From Falciphora oryzae (taxonomy: Eukaryota; Ascomycota; Sordariomycetes; Magnaporthales; Magnaporthaceae), in assembly GCA_000733355.1 (NCBI GenBank), contig JNVV01000006.1:751803-815802 (forward strand): a stretch of DNA of 64,000 bases, read 5' to 3'. Below the pieces are notes generated by a model, which saw nothing but the letters and a program-made list of their open reading frames with translations, was not told the origin of the DNA and ran no database searches. Position numbers and translations under genes: made by a program. Shown here piece by piece: positions 30,757 to 43,852 of the stretch. Positions within the stretch are counted from its first letter, which is position 1, and each line of letters begins with the position of its first letter.

Positions 30757-31255
30757 AAAACCTCAATAGAGACTGCGCGTCGCCCTCGCATGCTACCCCT
30801 GAATCCGTTGAACCCAGGGGCAAAACCGGTGGCACGTGACAGCCAACGGCGGGAATGACACGGGCAGTTGTACCCCTGGTGGTGCCTGTACATAAACTCA
30901 TTTTTCATGTCTGCATCTGGTGATAGCCTGGTCGCGTGGTTGGGTGGGTTGGATCGCCTTCACCTGGCCTCTTTGGGCTTGACGGGCTTGCACAAACCGT
31001 CCAGCGACTCCAGCTGAGTCATCCTTCCCCCAATCTTCCCACAAACTTTTTTGAGTCACATTAGATTGTGCAGCAATTGCCACTTATATGGTATGAAAGA
31101 GACTGGACTCGCCTGATATTCTCAGAAGCAAGAAAAACAAGAGCAGCCCTTCAAACAAGGAGATTTTGTCAGATATACACGGCTCCAGATTTCGACCGTG
31201 CTCATTCATCGCCTTCCACACACCCTTGGTCCCATCCACAAGGAGAGACTCCATC
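30757..31255. promoter_or_regulatory. Intergenic, promoter of DAHP synthase
   Basis: No gene is seen. Position -5 to -1 before the ATG at 31256 reads CCATC. The region has no obvious TATA element or uORF cluster that I can be confident about. Confidence 0.4.
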
Positions 31256-32681
<1,426 letters not shown>

Positions 32682-33303
32682 CTTGACCCCTTGGGCATCT
32701 TTACTCTATCTTTCGGAATCTTGATCTCTCAAGCAACGATCAGTTCTTCTCTTTTATGCTGGGGAGGTCTAATGATAGAAAACGGACAAAAATGGTGTAA
32801 ACGGCATGCGCCATCTGCTTCAAATACTCCTCTGCAGCGAGCCTCCTGTGTTGGTATCCGACGGCCTCGGTCAGACAAGGGAATGATGAACGGTTGGCCG
32901 CATGAAATCGAGGTCCAGCCTCCAAAATTGAAAGTTGATCCTCTCAGGAGAATTCAAAGTGCAACTTCTTGCGATGAATATGCTCGTCAGAGCTGTGCTT
33001 GCACTTTCGAGCAACTTTTGCTTGGTTCGATTGGGCAGGCCGACGGGTTTTGAGAGAACGCCTCATGAAATATATGAACAAACAAGATCCCCTAGCTTTG
33101 ATGGGGAGAGTAGTCTCGTACATGCATCTAAGTCTACACCATGAAAGTACCGATGTAGTGCGGCCGTCCAGATCTCCACCTCAATCGATGCCTCAAATCT
33201 CCCTTCGCAGACATGCCCCCTTGTCCTAATCTTTCTCTAATGCTAAGTCGAAGCGCCTTGGCCGGGCCCACCCCACACATCTTTGATCGCGAGGCATTAT
33301 ACT
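32682..33303. other. Convergent intergenic region
   Basis: Both flanking genes end here, so this should be 3' UTR and spacer. It is less GC-rich than the genes. No gene is seen. Confidence 0.5.
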
Positions 33304-36300
33304 CTAGTTCTTGATTGTCCAGAGTTCTCGCGACCAGCCCGTCTCCCGGTACTTCTTCGAGTTGGGTCCCTGGCCCTTCTTGAGGTCCGTGGTCCAGATG
33401 GCCAGCGCCTTGCTGCAAGATGCAAACGACTCGAGTAGCTCCTTCATCCTCCCGGTCCGCACAAGCAACGCTGCCAGATCCGAGCCCTCCTCGGCGATCT
33501 GCGCTGCCAGATCCATACACTCCAAAAGGAAGTCGCGCGTCGAACTTGTGCCGGCCGCATGCAGCGTACTGGCATACCCGATCACAAGCTCTGGGAGGTA
33601 CGTCTCGCGGAGCTGCGCAAACTCCTTTGTGTCTATGGGTAGGAGCGATTAAAGTTAGTCTCTCTCCAACTGAATCCACGGCAGTTTGACTTGGTACTGT
33701 CATGGGGAACAAGGGAGGAAGGAGAAGAGACAGCATACAATCCTGCGTCGTCAGTAGCCAGTCCTTCAGCAGTGGCTTCATGAAGCCCTTGATGAGCTTG
33801 GCATTGTCGCTCAGGGACTGGGCGACCTCCCTGTCTCGGGATCCATCACTATTTGCCCTGTTAACTTGAAACCTAACAATACCGACCACAACTGGGCGAG
33901 TTGACTTACTCTCTGCTCTCGCGGGTGATTTGAGCGGTCGTCTCAAGACAGTCCATTGCCCTCACTGCACACTCGAGCTCGAAGAAGGGCCGAGCGAGTA
34001 GCGCCATCTGCTCTCTTGTGACATCTACGTCTCCAGACCCGTCCTCGTCCATGGCGTCGAGGCCTTCGAGCCTTGCTGCGGAGAACATATCGTCCCACCA
34101 GGACGTCTCTTCCTCGTCCTGAATAGGCAAGCCAGCCTTGTGCCTCAGAATGTCAGCGCAGGACACCCGCTCCGCAAATGAGCGGGCAGCAACTAGTCGC
34201 TTGTGTTCTACAAAGCACTGCTTGTCAGCCTGAATTTCTTGAAGCCACAGGGAACTTCTAGGGCAACCGTTCGTATGAAAGCACATACTCAGGAAGTATT
34301 TGTAGATCTTGACACCGTAGTCGAATGTCTCCGGGATCAGGCCGGCCACAAGCAGCAGCCACTCCATAGAGCGAATAAGGAACTCGTCAGGCGCCGCGAT
34401 CAGGTTGTCTTCGGGGTTGCTCGGATCGTTCCCGAGGACGCCAGGGTTGATGGTGCGGCCATACTTGAGCGAGGGCGGGCCGTTGGCAAGTATCTTGAAA
34501 GGGTGCCTCTCTGTGTGCAGCAAAGGCGAGTCGAGGATAGCCTCACTGATGTCCTCGAGATATAGCTGTGGCTGAATCTTCACAAACGTCACCACGTTAT
34601 GACCCATCTTCTCCATCAGGGTCAGCATCCGCATCTGCAGCTCCCGATCAGTGATGTGGATCAAGTTGCGGCTCATGCACGTGTATCGCCTCTCACCCAC
34701 AAGCTTGGCGCAGTACAGTGGCACGAGCTCATCCAACCCGGCCAGGCGTAGATAGCTGATGTAGGCAGCCAGGACATGCTCTCTTGTTGGTAACCTCCTG
34801 TCCACCACTTGTCCTGAGCGTGTGGTGGCCTCAAGCGCCGCAACCACGATGAATACGTGACTCAGTGTACGGATCCAGTGGTGCTCACTGAGCTTCGCGT
34901 ACCGGCTGGGGACTGAAGGTGTCGAGGCCGGATCCAGCTGAGGGAGGAGCCTCGAGAGCGCCTCGCTTGGCCGACTGCTCGTTTTGGCCTCGGCCGCTAA
35001 GACACCCCCCTGCTTCTCCAGAAAGTCGTCCAAGTTGTTGGCCAGAATGGACGCATGGAAGGACTTTGCCGGTGTCTGCGCTTCTGGCGTGATCTGCGGG
35101 CGCGTTTCCAGGCTATCGAGATAGGACTTGGTGCTGTAGCCGGCCCTGGCAGGCTCCACGTTGCTGAATTGACTGAGAGCCGACATGGAATCCTGTGACA
35201 GGGACTCCGAGTTGCATTTTTCCACCAGGTACTGGTCATATTGGCTCCGCAGCTGGTAATTGTATTGAGCGAAAACGTAGTCGTCCCATGACCGTGCAAC
35301 GGCCTCGACACGTTCCCGGTTGCCAGACAGGATGCCGTAGACGGCACGCTCGTAATCGTCTGTGCTGCCATGACGAGCCACCTCGCAGCACATGCGCTTC
35401 CACAGAAGAACCGGGATAGGGTCGTCACCGAGCGAATTGCTCACACCGTCCAGTGAGAGGGGCAGACCAGACATGCTGACGGCCCTCCAGGACTCTGTGC
35501 GCTCTTGACACCAGTCTCTGATATCGCTCATGCTGCGGCCCCGTCGCAGCAGCTCAAAGCAGCCAAGCCAGATCGCGCGCTCAAAGTACTCGTCCTGGGC
35601 AGCCAGCCTCCGCTGTTGCCTCACCACCACATCCGGGTCGAGCTGCGTGACCATAGGACCGTTGGCCGTCGTCAGATTTGAGCCGGTAGAGTCGGCAGTC
35701 TGAGGGTCGACGGGACCGGACATGTGCATGTGTGTCTTGTACATCTTGATGGTGGTCCGTGTGTGAAGCCAGCCGTGGGCAACGATGTCTCCGCGATCGG
35801 CATTTCGCTGGAGGTCCTTTACCAGCTCGTCGATGTCGGGGCGCATACGAGCGCTCTGTTGCAGCCACCCCAGCACGGCCAAGTTCTCCTGAGCCGACGG
35901 GACCGCCTCGAGGAATTCGGCCCACCGAGGGCCATGGGCCGGTAACTCATCAGTCTTGGGCCTCCCTCCGTACCTCAGGGGCAGCAGGCGCCTCAACAAA
36001 TCCCAGGTCTGCGCCTCTTGCTCCCAAAGCTCCAGTTCCGCCTTCGGATCCGTCGCCCGGGGTCTCTGCTCGGCACCGTCGTCCATGTCCATGTCATTGT
36101 CGTCGGAGTGGCCATGCTGCCACGAAGGGGAGTTGCCGCGCGCGGATGCGGCGATCCGCAGCCGTTCTCGCAGTGCCTGTGCCCGCTCGTTGACGTACTC
36201 GGAATAGTTCTCTATCAGCTTGAAAATCCGGGCAAGCTTCTGCGAGGTCGAGCCTGATTCCAGGGTGCAATCGTCCAGATATTTGGCGAACACCTCCACT

Positions 36301-36579
36301 TCTTCGTCGTACGGCACCGAGGTTTCCTTGAAGGTCTCTTCGAGCATCGCCATCTCGTCATCGCCGTCTGTGCCAGCGTTAGTTCGAGTGTGTCCATCGA
36401 AGCCCGACGGTTGGTAATGATCGGTGGCATGTAAAACGAACCTAGGTCGACGCCAGCATACGAAGGGTCGCTACTGATGGGGCCCTGGAGTGACTGAAAT
36501 TGAGTGTCAGCAAGATACCCAGCCGGGCCGAGAATGTCAACCCGATCTTGTGGAATGCCCCTACCAGTGCCGGAGCCAT
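33304..36579 (-). CDS. NUP84: Nucleoporin Nup84/Nup107
   Basis: Six exons (36579-36565, 36493-36442, 36367-34289, 34207-33910, 33857-33739, 33632-33304) encode 963 residues. The protein is all alpha-helical in character, without signal peptide or membrane segments. Recognisable Nup84/Nup107 stretches include WLHTRTTIKMYK, VLLWKRMCCEVARHG, HWIRTLSHVFIVVAAL, YISYLRLAGLDELVPLYCAKL and LIRSMEWLL. It is a scaffold subunit of the Y-complex of the nuclear pore. The first exon is 15 nt (MAPAL) and the second 52 nt. The fourth splice (GTATGT...TGTAG) removes an 81-nt in-frame intron and restores KYFLKHKRLVAARSFAERV. Reading through it would add 27 non-family residues. The small N-terminal exons are supported by phase and splice consensus only. 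Confidence 0.9.
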
Positions 36580-37413
36580 GGTTGCTGGGTTTCTTGCGCG
36601 TGAGGCAGCGGGTCAGGTCGCAAGCCGCTCGGTTCCCAAATAGCGCCAAAGTGACAAAATCGAGTTTGCGGCAAACAATCCTGCTTCACATATCGGACTC
36701 GCAGGAGATTGGAAGGCCCGGTCAGCGTTGACGGCAGCTGGGTGGCCGCAGATCGCGCGCGTGGTTCGGGAATCGTCGTCGTCGTCCGGGCTCTGGTCCG
36801 GGAATAATCTTTTTGCTGGCGAACGCGAAAGTCGCGATGCGCAGCTTCCAAATGCAGGAGTTCAGTTGCTGGGGCCACAGCTTGAGGTCGGGGTGGGTCC
36901 GCTTGATCCCGTCTGTGCGGGCCTCTCTGCATCCTCACAAGGTACGTGAAAGAACCTAGGGATGCTGCGGCTTGGTGTGGCTTTGGCGGGGAAATTTCCA
37001 AGCTCAAAGTACCGCAGGTACCTGATTTTACGGGGCAACCACCTGGGCTACCCCTCCCATTCTGGCCCGTCCATAAAATCTTCATGTGGTGGACCGCGAT
37101 TTTTTTTTCTTTTCTCTCTTCCTTCCTCACACAAATGTCATCGGCTTTCAAATTAGAGTCTCGGAGCAAGAACCTCAATACTTGCTCAGGTCCAAAGGGC
37201 CTCTCTGCGCGCTAATGAATGCCTAGAGGAAACATGTGCTCTCCCTTCAAGTTACCCGACGCATGCATTTGCGATATTCGGGTGGACATATGTTACGGAC
37301 GAGTGATACAAACGCAAATCTCGCGCGCCTTGCCACGATGGAGTGGATGGCTACCTGTGCTGCTAGCAACTGGGACGTGTTGTAGAGTGACTACCACCTA
37401 GTTCCTTCCACCT
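36580..37413. promoter_or_regulatory. Upstream region of NUP84
   Basis: No gene is recognised. CAGGTACCTG occurs at 37015-37024, identical to a site upstream of the SUMO gene. A poly-T tract is at about 37101-37110 on the plus strand. Confidence 0.45.
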
Positions 37414-37913
37414 TCAACTGGACTTGTTTGCTGCCTCCTGTCTCTGCTTCATCTTGAGCCTCAGCAGGTCCGGCTTTGGACAGTTCACAGATGATGCGCC
37501 TTCGCCATGCTTGTCGTAGAAGGCCTTGCAGCATTCGTACAGGGCATCAATGGCCCCCTGGCATCTGTCCTCCTTGTATCCGTTCTTTGTGAGGCAGTCT
37601 GGACTCGGGCATTGTCAGCAAGTGCCAGAGGGCAGCCGAATCAAGGCGGAGGCTCTAGCCTACCTTGTATTGCGCACTGTCACGGGCGAGACGCACACAA
37701 AAACAGGACCTCGACAAGTCAGCACCAAGAGGAAGCCCTGAAATGATGGACATGAAAGTCTTGGTGGGAAGGGTTATGCCATCAAGGGATGAACAAACCG
37801 CTCTGGGATGGCATGGCGGAGTCGCAGAAAGGTCTTTCTGGAGAGACTGGCGCCTTGTCAGTCCAGGTTTTGTCGGTCTGGGAAAGACGATTGATGCACA
37901 GGGAGCTTACCAT
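37414..37913 (-). CDS. CMC4: Cmc4-like twin CX9C mitochondrial protein
   Basis: Four exons encode only 82 residues: 37913-37911 (the ATG alone), 37846-37799, 37676-37664 (13 nt) and 37598-37414. The product begins MSLQKDLSATPPCHPRACA and continues IQDCLTKNGYKEDRC. Two CX9C motifs are exact: C-HPRACAIQD-C and C-QGAIDALYE-C. The ending CPKPDLLRLKMKQR matches fungal Cmc4. Such proteins are oxidised by Mia40 in the mitochondrial intermembrane space. The role of Cmc4 is poorly known. The splice sites are GTAAGC/CCAG, GTTTGT/ACAG and GTAGGC/CCAG, and phases close at 249 nt. The coding content is so fragmented that no frame longer than about 60 codons marks it. Confidence 0.88.
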
Positions 37914-38552
37914 GGTAGGCCTCAATACAACCTCCAACTTTTAGCTGTCCTAGCGGTCAGTTCTTAGAGCTTCAGCATGCGGAAGTGCCAGGGAGTCTGG
38001 TTGGTTCGACGGTAGATGTTCTATGAGCTTTTGTCACCTGCCTTCCATGGACACAAGCAATCGGTGTGGATTGGGTTGGTCGGTTCAAATCGGCTGAATG
38101 ATGTCACAACGCGCGCTTGAATTTCTGCTCGGCAGTGTCCGTGTAAAAACAAAAAATCCGTCTCAAATGTCCATGCAAAAAGAAATGCCATCCCATCTAT
38201 TCTTGTTGGAAATGTTTGTTGGAAATCGCCGTCTTTTTTCCCCTCGATATCCATTTTCCCTTTCATGTTCTTCCCTTTCGATGTCCATTTTCCCTTTCAC
38301 GTTCTTCCCTTTCGATATCCCTTTTTCCTTTCCATATCCTTTTCCTTTCCATATCCTTTTCCTTTCCATATCCTTTTCCTTTCCATATCCTTTTCCTTTC
38401 CATATCCTTTTCCTTTCCATATCCTTTTCCTTTCCATATCCTTTTCCTTTCCATATCCTTTTCCTTTCCATATCATCTTTCCTTCTAGCCTAGGTGGCCT
38501 CCCATCCCCTCAATCACTCCGCCATATTTTTATTACTCATTCTCCTCTTGAT
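37914..38552. other. Intergenic region containing a minisatellite
   Basis: This carries the promoter of the Cmc4-like gene (left) and the 3' flank of the helicase gene (right). Apart from the 17-bp minisatellite and its diverged upstream copies (about 38257-38322), nothing is recognised. Confidence 0.5.
38323..38475. repeat. 17-bp minisatellite, nine copies
   Basis: The unit TTTTCCTTTCCATATCC is repeated head to tail nine times, the first eight exact and the ninth with a final C-to-A change. Because 17 is not a multiple of three, the array is open in several frames on both strands, giving spurious 'proteins' with 17-residue periodicity. Just upstream, two 34-bp copies (2 x 17) containing CTTTCGATGTCC and CTTTCGATATCC words look like the diverged precursor. 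Confidence 0.95.
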
Positions 38553-41500
38553 CTAGATGGGATCGCCAAAAGCCTGCAGATCTCCCCCTTCCAACGCAAC
38601 CTCGGACAGGTCGGCGGCCCCCAAAGGCTGAAGCGAGGTGTCTTCGGACTGCCCCAAGTTCCATTTCTTAGAAACCTTCCTGAAGATTGATGGATCGCGC
38701 TGCGGGGAGCCGATCATGGGGAATAGTTGACGACCTTCGTAATGATTCCGGTGGTGTTGGGTCCATTTCTCGAGCTGTTGGACGTATCTCCATGTGACCA
38801 CTCCGCTCAGATCCTCCTTCTTCTTGGGACAGGCTTGGCCCTCGCGGCCCCCTCGCTGGCCCTGGTACTCTCTGTCGACGTACGCCGGGCCAAGGAACAG
38901 GACAAAGTCCCGGAGTACCTTTAGGTCTTTGCGATCGCTGATCAGCCAAGTATCGGGGGCGTCCGGCTGGGTCGTCATGAGGAGGCCTGATAGCGCGGAA
39001 TAGAATTCCCCCATTCGCTTCATGCGATCCGAAGAGAAGTCGCGCACCGCCTGGGGCGGCTCGGCCTGCCAGCAGAATGGGTTGAACTCGAGGGAGAAGG
39101 CGATGGTGCTCCACTCGTAGGCGATGAGCTGCTTCAGCAAGGGGAATTGCAGGTGCTCGACCCGCAGGCGAGACATCACCTCGAAGGATATCTAGAGCGG
39201 GAAACGTCAGATCTGACGAGCATATCCGTAAGGGAGCACGATCAACGTACCTTTCTGTGCATCCTTGCATCCGACCAAGACCAGACAGTGTCGTCCACCT
39301 TGAGAATGCGCCAAGTCGTGGGCCTAGACTGACCAATTCGCACCAGTCTACCAATGCATTGAAGCATGGTATTGGCGTTCCAGAGAGTGGTTGCTATGAT
39401 ACCCTCACTGCAGGCGGTCTGCAGATTCAGACCAGAGCTCAAGATCGTGGTACCCAGCACCAGGGCGTGCAGTGGGACATTGGGGGAGTTCTAGTCCGCC
39501 AAAACACTTTCCCGCGTGGCCATCGACATTTCCGAGTAGATCCCTGCCACCTCCATACTAGCCTTGCGGAGGATGGACTCAACGAGACTAATCAAAGCGT
39601 TAGTAACCCGTCGAGTGAACGGAATCAGTAGGCGGGGTGGGTTTGGATGTCTACATCTGGTCCCAAGGCGAGCCAACCAGTATCAAAGTTCGCTTTCCCG
39701 CCTCCTTATTGTTCAGCACTATCTCGAGAATGCGGGTGTGAACGGGAGATTCGGCGAGGATGAAGTAGAGCATCGACGACGGCTCTAGCGGCGGAAGAAC
39801 ATTGGGGTTTTGATTCCAGCAACAATGTATCCACGACAACGGGCCGTCAATGGAATGCTGTCTGACTCGGGAGACCACCTCACCGCCGCAGTGCGTAACC
39901 GGTGCGTTGTGGAGCATCGTCTTGCAGACCTGGCGCGGCGTTTGGAGCTGAGCGCCCAAGCCCCTATCCTCAAAGGCCCTGATGCCCTCATGGAGGGATT
40001 TGGTGCCCATCTCGGTAACCGGGTTCCGAGTCCGCATCATGAATCCGCTGTAGCGGCTGATTGCGATAAATGTCAGGCATCGTATCAGTGCCACGGTCAG
40101 AGATGTGTCGTAATCTTTGCCCTCGTTGGAAGCGTTCTCGTGCTTAACAACCCTTGCAGATCGGTCGACAGTGCGTCGGGCGTTGTCGACATCCTGATCG
40201 TCGTCGAATTCCTCATTGCCGTCAGAGTCTTCGTTGCCGTCGGAGTATTCATTGCCGTCGGGATCCCCATTACCGTCCGGATCCTCATTATCGCCAAAGT
40301 CCTCATCATCAGAGTCCTCGTCATCGGAGTTCTCGTTGTAGGCGAAACCCTCTTCGTCGCTGTCAGGCTCCGAACCCTCGCCCTCGCCACAGGGACCTCG
40401 AAGGACCTGGTTCTTCAGCAAAGCCTCGGTCTCTCTGATGACGGCCTCGGCTTCCCGCTTGTATGCAAGGTGCTCTGTGATGATCGAGTGTGGGGGTATG
40501 CTCTGCCTAGGATAGGTTACGGTGCCGTTCGGCAGTCGCAAAGGCGTGGCCATACCACGACGGATGATCAAAGCATCTGCCTGCTTGAAGATGAATTGGC
40601 CAATGTCATCGGGTAGATTACCTTGGGACACCAGGCTGACAAGATCAGGGTGGAGACAGTAGACCATGAATCCACGGCTTTCCATGTCATCCAGGCCGGA
40701 TCTCAAATCATCTGGCATCTGAGCGGGATAGAATGAATCATCACCAGACCTCGGATGAGCGTAATCTGGGGCCATGAGGATGCGGGGATTCCTCAGGACG
40801 GACTGAGGGACGCAGATGGGCAGTTTGGCGTGAGCCCAGAAGAGAAGAATAAGTCCGTAGATGTCCGTGATTCCGTTTTGCGTGGGCGTTGCAGTAACCA
40901 CGCACTTGAATTCGGCCGGAAGGAGATGAAAAAGTCGGTGTGCTGAGCCCATGGGGTCGCGGAGAATCTGGCCCTCATCTGCGATCACCCGGCCGAATCG
41001 AATTTCCGTAGATGAAAGGGTCAGCTGGAGCGCCCGATGAGGTCGGCTTGTTGATGATTTGCTCCGAGGGAGTCTAAAGGGTTACTCAGTTAGCATGGAT
41101 GGTGTATCGAGGTGACGAGTAGATATGGATATGGCAGCAAAGTTACCTCGTTCCCAATGAGATGTGCTTGTTAGACTTGATGTCGGCCATCCCTTTTTTC
41201 ATCGCCTCGCCGGTAAGGCGCTCGCCTGGCCTTTTTATTTTGCGGCGCCAGATGATCCTGTCGAAGTCGCTCGCAGCTTCTCCCTCCTCTAGTACACCTC
41301 GGGCATCATACCTCTCGGCGAAGCGCTGGGCGAATGAGGCATATGTGGAAAGGATACAGACCCGAGCGTTTTCGGGGTTCCCATAGTCAGTTGCCCATTT
41401 TGCGACTCTGTCGTTCCACTCCTCGTCGCTTAGCGTCACATCCGCGCGTGCCTTGTCGGTGCCACAGTCTTTCCGAGAGCCATACAGGCAGTAGAAGATG

Positions 41501-43815
41501 AGCGTTGAGCGAAAGTTCTGGTAGCCTTCTTTGAACGTCTGTGCAAGCAATCTTGCCGGGACAAGGAGCAGAGTAGGGGCCGCATGAATTCGCTTGCCAG
41601 CCTGCTTGTCCCGTTTTAACTGCTTGTACCCGAGGACCACATTGGCGAGATAGGTGAATGTCTTGCCGGTGCCAGCATCGTTGGCGAGAATGACGAATTT
41701 TGCCGGAGTCTGTTCTTGCATGTGCATCGCTTGAGCATCTAGGGTGGAGCATGTTAGTATATGGCTTTCCCTAAAATGTTCCAAACTGAAATACGAAGCG
41801 CTTACCAAGGCCTTGGTGATACATGAGGCTTTTTCCAAGCATGCCACCTGTGGAGAGGTTTCCCCAAGAGTATGTTCGGCTGAATAGCTGTTGGTCTAGC
41901 TGGGCTTTGTCGACAGGAGTGCCGTCGACTGGGAGCTTGTCGTCGTATGTTCCAAACGCCTTGGTAAATGCAATGATGATGCCTGCATCACTCATGTTGG
42001 TGAACGGGTGACCTCTCCTCAGCATCTCGGAGATGTGGTAGCAGTCCTCGGTTGAAAGCTGGATTCGCTCCCGGGCTTGCTGCTCCGTTTCGCCCGGGCG
42101 CCTGGGCTCTCGTCCGAGTTGGCGCTCGATCAGTTTTTCCTGCGTCGCCATGAACTCAACCAGATCCTCGTTGCCGACAGACATTTTAATGAGTCGATCT
42201 CGGGACTCTGGGCCGAAGCACACCGTCTTGGGCAGTTTAAAACGACCTTGCTGGTAGAGCGTCGCTATGATTTGCCGGAGGGTAGCATGAGTGATAGGAA
42301 GTATCACTTGGGACTTGCCTGTGGCTGTGGACGTAGACCTCATTCCCTTTTTGAGGTTGAATGGCTCGTATTTCCGGAATGCGTCTGGGGAAATCAGAGC
42401 GAGCTGATTCCTGTACGCCCGGTCAAGATCCTTGGGTTTGTAGTATCTGCGGGCCGGCCGAAGAGACTGGTGCATAATGTTCATTGTCAATTGGTGATTG
42501 GCCAGCTCGTCGTCGGCAGCGCTTTGTCGACCGGTCTTGAATACATCATCTCCTTCTGGTGCAAAGACCCGTGGTCGGTAGCGATACTCCTTCCAATCGT
42601 CCTTCCTGTGGAGGACAGGCTCGTCTTCGAGAATCCTCTCCTTGCGCCGGAGAAGGAAGAACAGCAGGTGGGCGAGGGCCCGACGCCAATCGTCAGCAGT
42701 GAAGCCGCCGTAGATACCGGGGCCTGGGGGGCGCCTTGTGTATCGCAACGTGCCAGACTTTCCAGTCGTTAGCTTCAAGAGATAGTAGAAGAGACTGGCC
42801 ACAACGGTGGCGATCCAGTGCGGCGCAGCACGCGCTTCTTCGCGCAATTCATCTGTGTTCGGAAAGTCCCCCCGCAGGATTAGAGGCGGGCCCGAGAGCG
42901 AACCATCCGCGATGGCGTCTGCGATAGCGTTCATGAGGCTGGCCCTGTCGGGGTCCTGGAAGAGCCCGGGTATCTCGAGGAAGACATTGTGATAGATGAC
43001 CATAGTCTTGCCTTGATCTGTTTTCCATGCTGCCAGTGGGGAGAAGATGTCGGCGACTATAAAAGAATTAGCAAATATTAGCCTACACCTAATGTAGCGA
43101 CGCCGAGTGCCAGGAATCTTTACGACATACCTTCTGTATCCGTATGCGATACGAGTGCCTTGAGAGACGCGTACCCGACGATGCAGACCGTATCAAAAGC
43201 TGACGCCCTGTTGGCCTCTATGGGGTATGCGAGCGTCAGACCGGGAATTGACCGATTCCGGGCTGCCTTAGCCTCCTCTGGGGTGGTCATCCTCGGCGGC
43301 CGGGCTTCGAAGTGCCAAGGGTCATCCTTTGCTGGGTGCCAGTGAGGCTTTTTGAAGCCTGGAATGCTTAGAATATTGATGTACCCGGCGTTGAGCGGGA
43401 GGCGATGGCTGACGACCATTCTGCTCCTCTTGCCAAGTTCGCTCTTTTTCAGCTTCTCCCACTTCTCGATGTCGTCCGGGGAGTCTCCGAACTTTACATC
43501 CTGGTAAGATGGCTTTCGAAGTAGCAGCAATGTGACCTCTTTCTCCTTGCTGGCGTCAAGGTATACGGTATGTCGTGCCACGTTCTCACGCGTGGTATGT
43601 GCCCTATCGCCACCTGCATCGACAGAAACCTCTGCTTCTAGATTGACTAGAGCGTCTCTCTCAGCATTAATGCCACTTGTGTCCCGGGCGGCGGCGCCCT
43701 TAGCCTTAACATCACTCGTGTCTTGAGTGATAGCACGCGCATCGGTTGCACGTCGCTTCGGCTCCGGACTGCCAGGTTCAGAGGTTTCGGCGCCTTTGCG
43801 CTTCTCGGGTGCCAT
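38553..43815 (-). CDS. SNF2-like helicase/ATPase with in-frame stop (possible pseudogene)
   Basis: Six exons (43815-43131, 43056-41806, 41738-41147, 41073-39655, 39587-39251, 39191-38553) would encode 1640 residues, but codon 1348 is TAG (39493-39491). Helicase motif I is AGTGKT at 667-672. Motif II is DEGQ at 875-878 instead of DEAH/DEGH. Motif III is TATPTQN near 903. After the stop come SSGLNLQ (motif V) and QCIGRLVRIGQ (motif VI). An acidic insertion of about 70 residues (SDDEDSDDEDFGD, then DGNEDSDGNE repeats) separates the lobes. All splice sites are good and phases close. The stop is bypassed if a possible 87-nt intron (weak GTTTTG donor, CTGCAG acceptor) is used, but that deletes motif V. 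It is a nuclear DNA-translocase-like protein, or its remnant. Confidence 0.8.
40190..40350 (-). repeat. Degenerate repeat encoding acidic Asp/Gly/Asn/Glu units
   Basis: Inside the helicase gene the sequence consists of degenerate 12-18-bp units encoding ENSDDEDSDDED and DPDGNGDPDGNEYSDGNE. This is an expanded low-complexity insertion between the two RecA-like lobes. Its length is likely to vary among strains. Confidence 0.75.
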
Positions 43816-43820
43816 GTTGA

Positions 43821-43852
43821 CTAGGTACCTACCTAAGTAGGTAGATACCTAG
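43821..43852 (-). promoter_or_regulatory. Hairpin immediately upstream of the helicase start codon
   Basis: CTAGGTA (43821-43827) pairs with TACCTAG (43846-43852). After one C/A mismatch, CTACCT (43829-43834) pairs with AGGTAG (43839-43844) around a four-base loop. That is 13 of 14 pairs, ending six bases from the ATG. If it lies within the mRNA it would sit at the ribosome landing site; alternatively it is a palindromic DNA element made of TACCT/AGGTA words. Confidence 0.6.

Noticed and set aside
38080..38100. A tRNA-like GGTTCAAATC box
   Set aside because: No matching acceptor, D or anticodon arms could be drawn around it.
38163..38493. Overlapping frames of 60-130 codons on both strands with 17-residue periodic proteins
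   Set aside because: They are produced by the 17-bp minisatellite, whose unit length is not a multiple of three and contains no stop. They are not genes.
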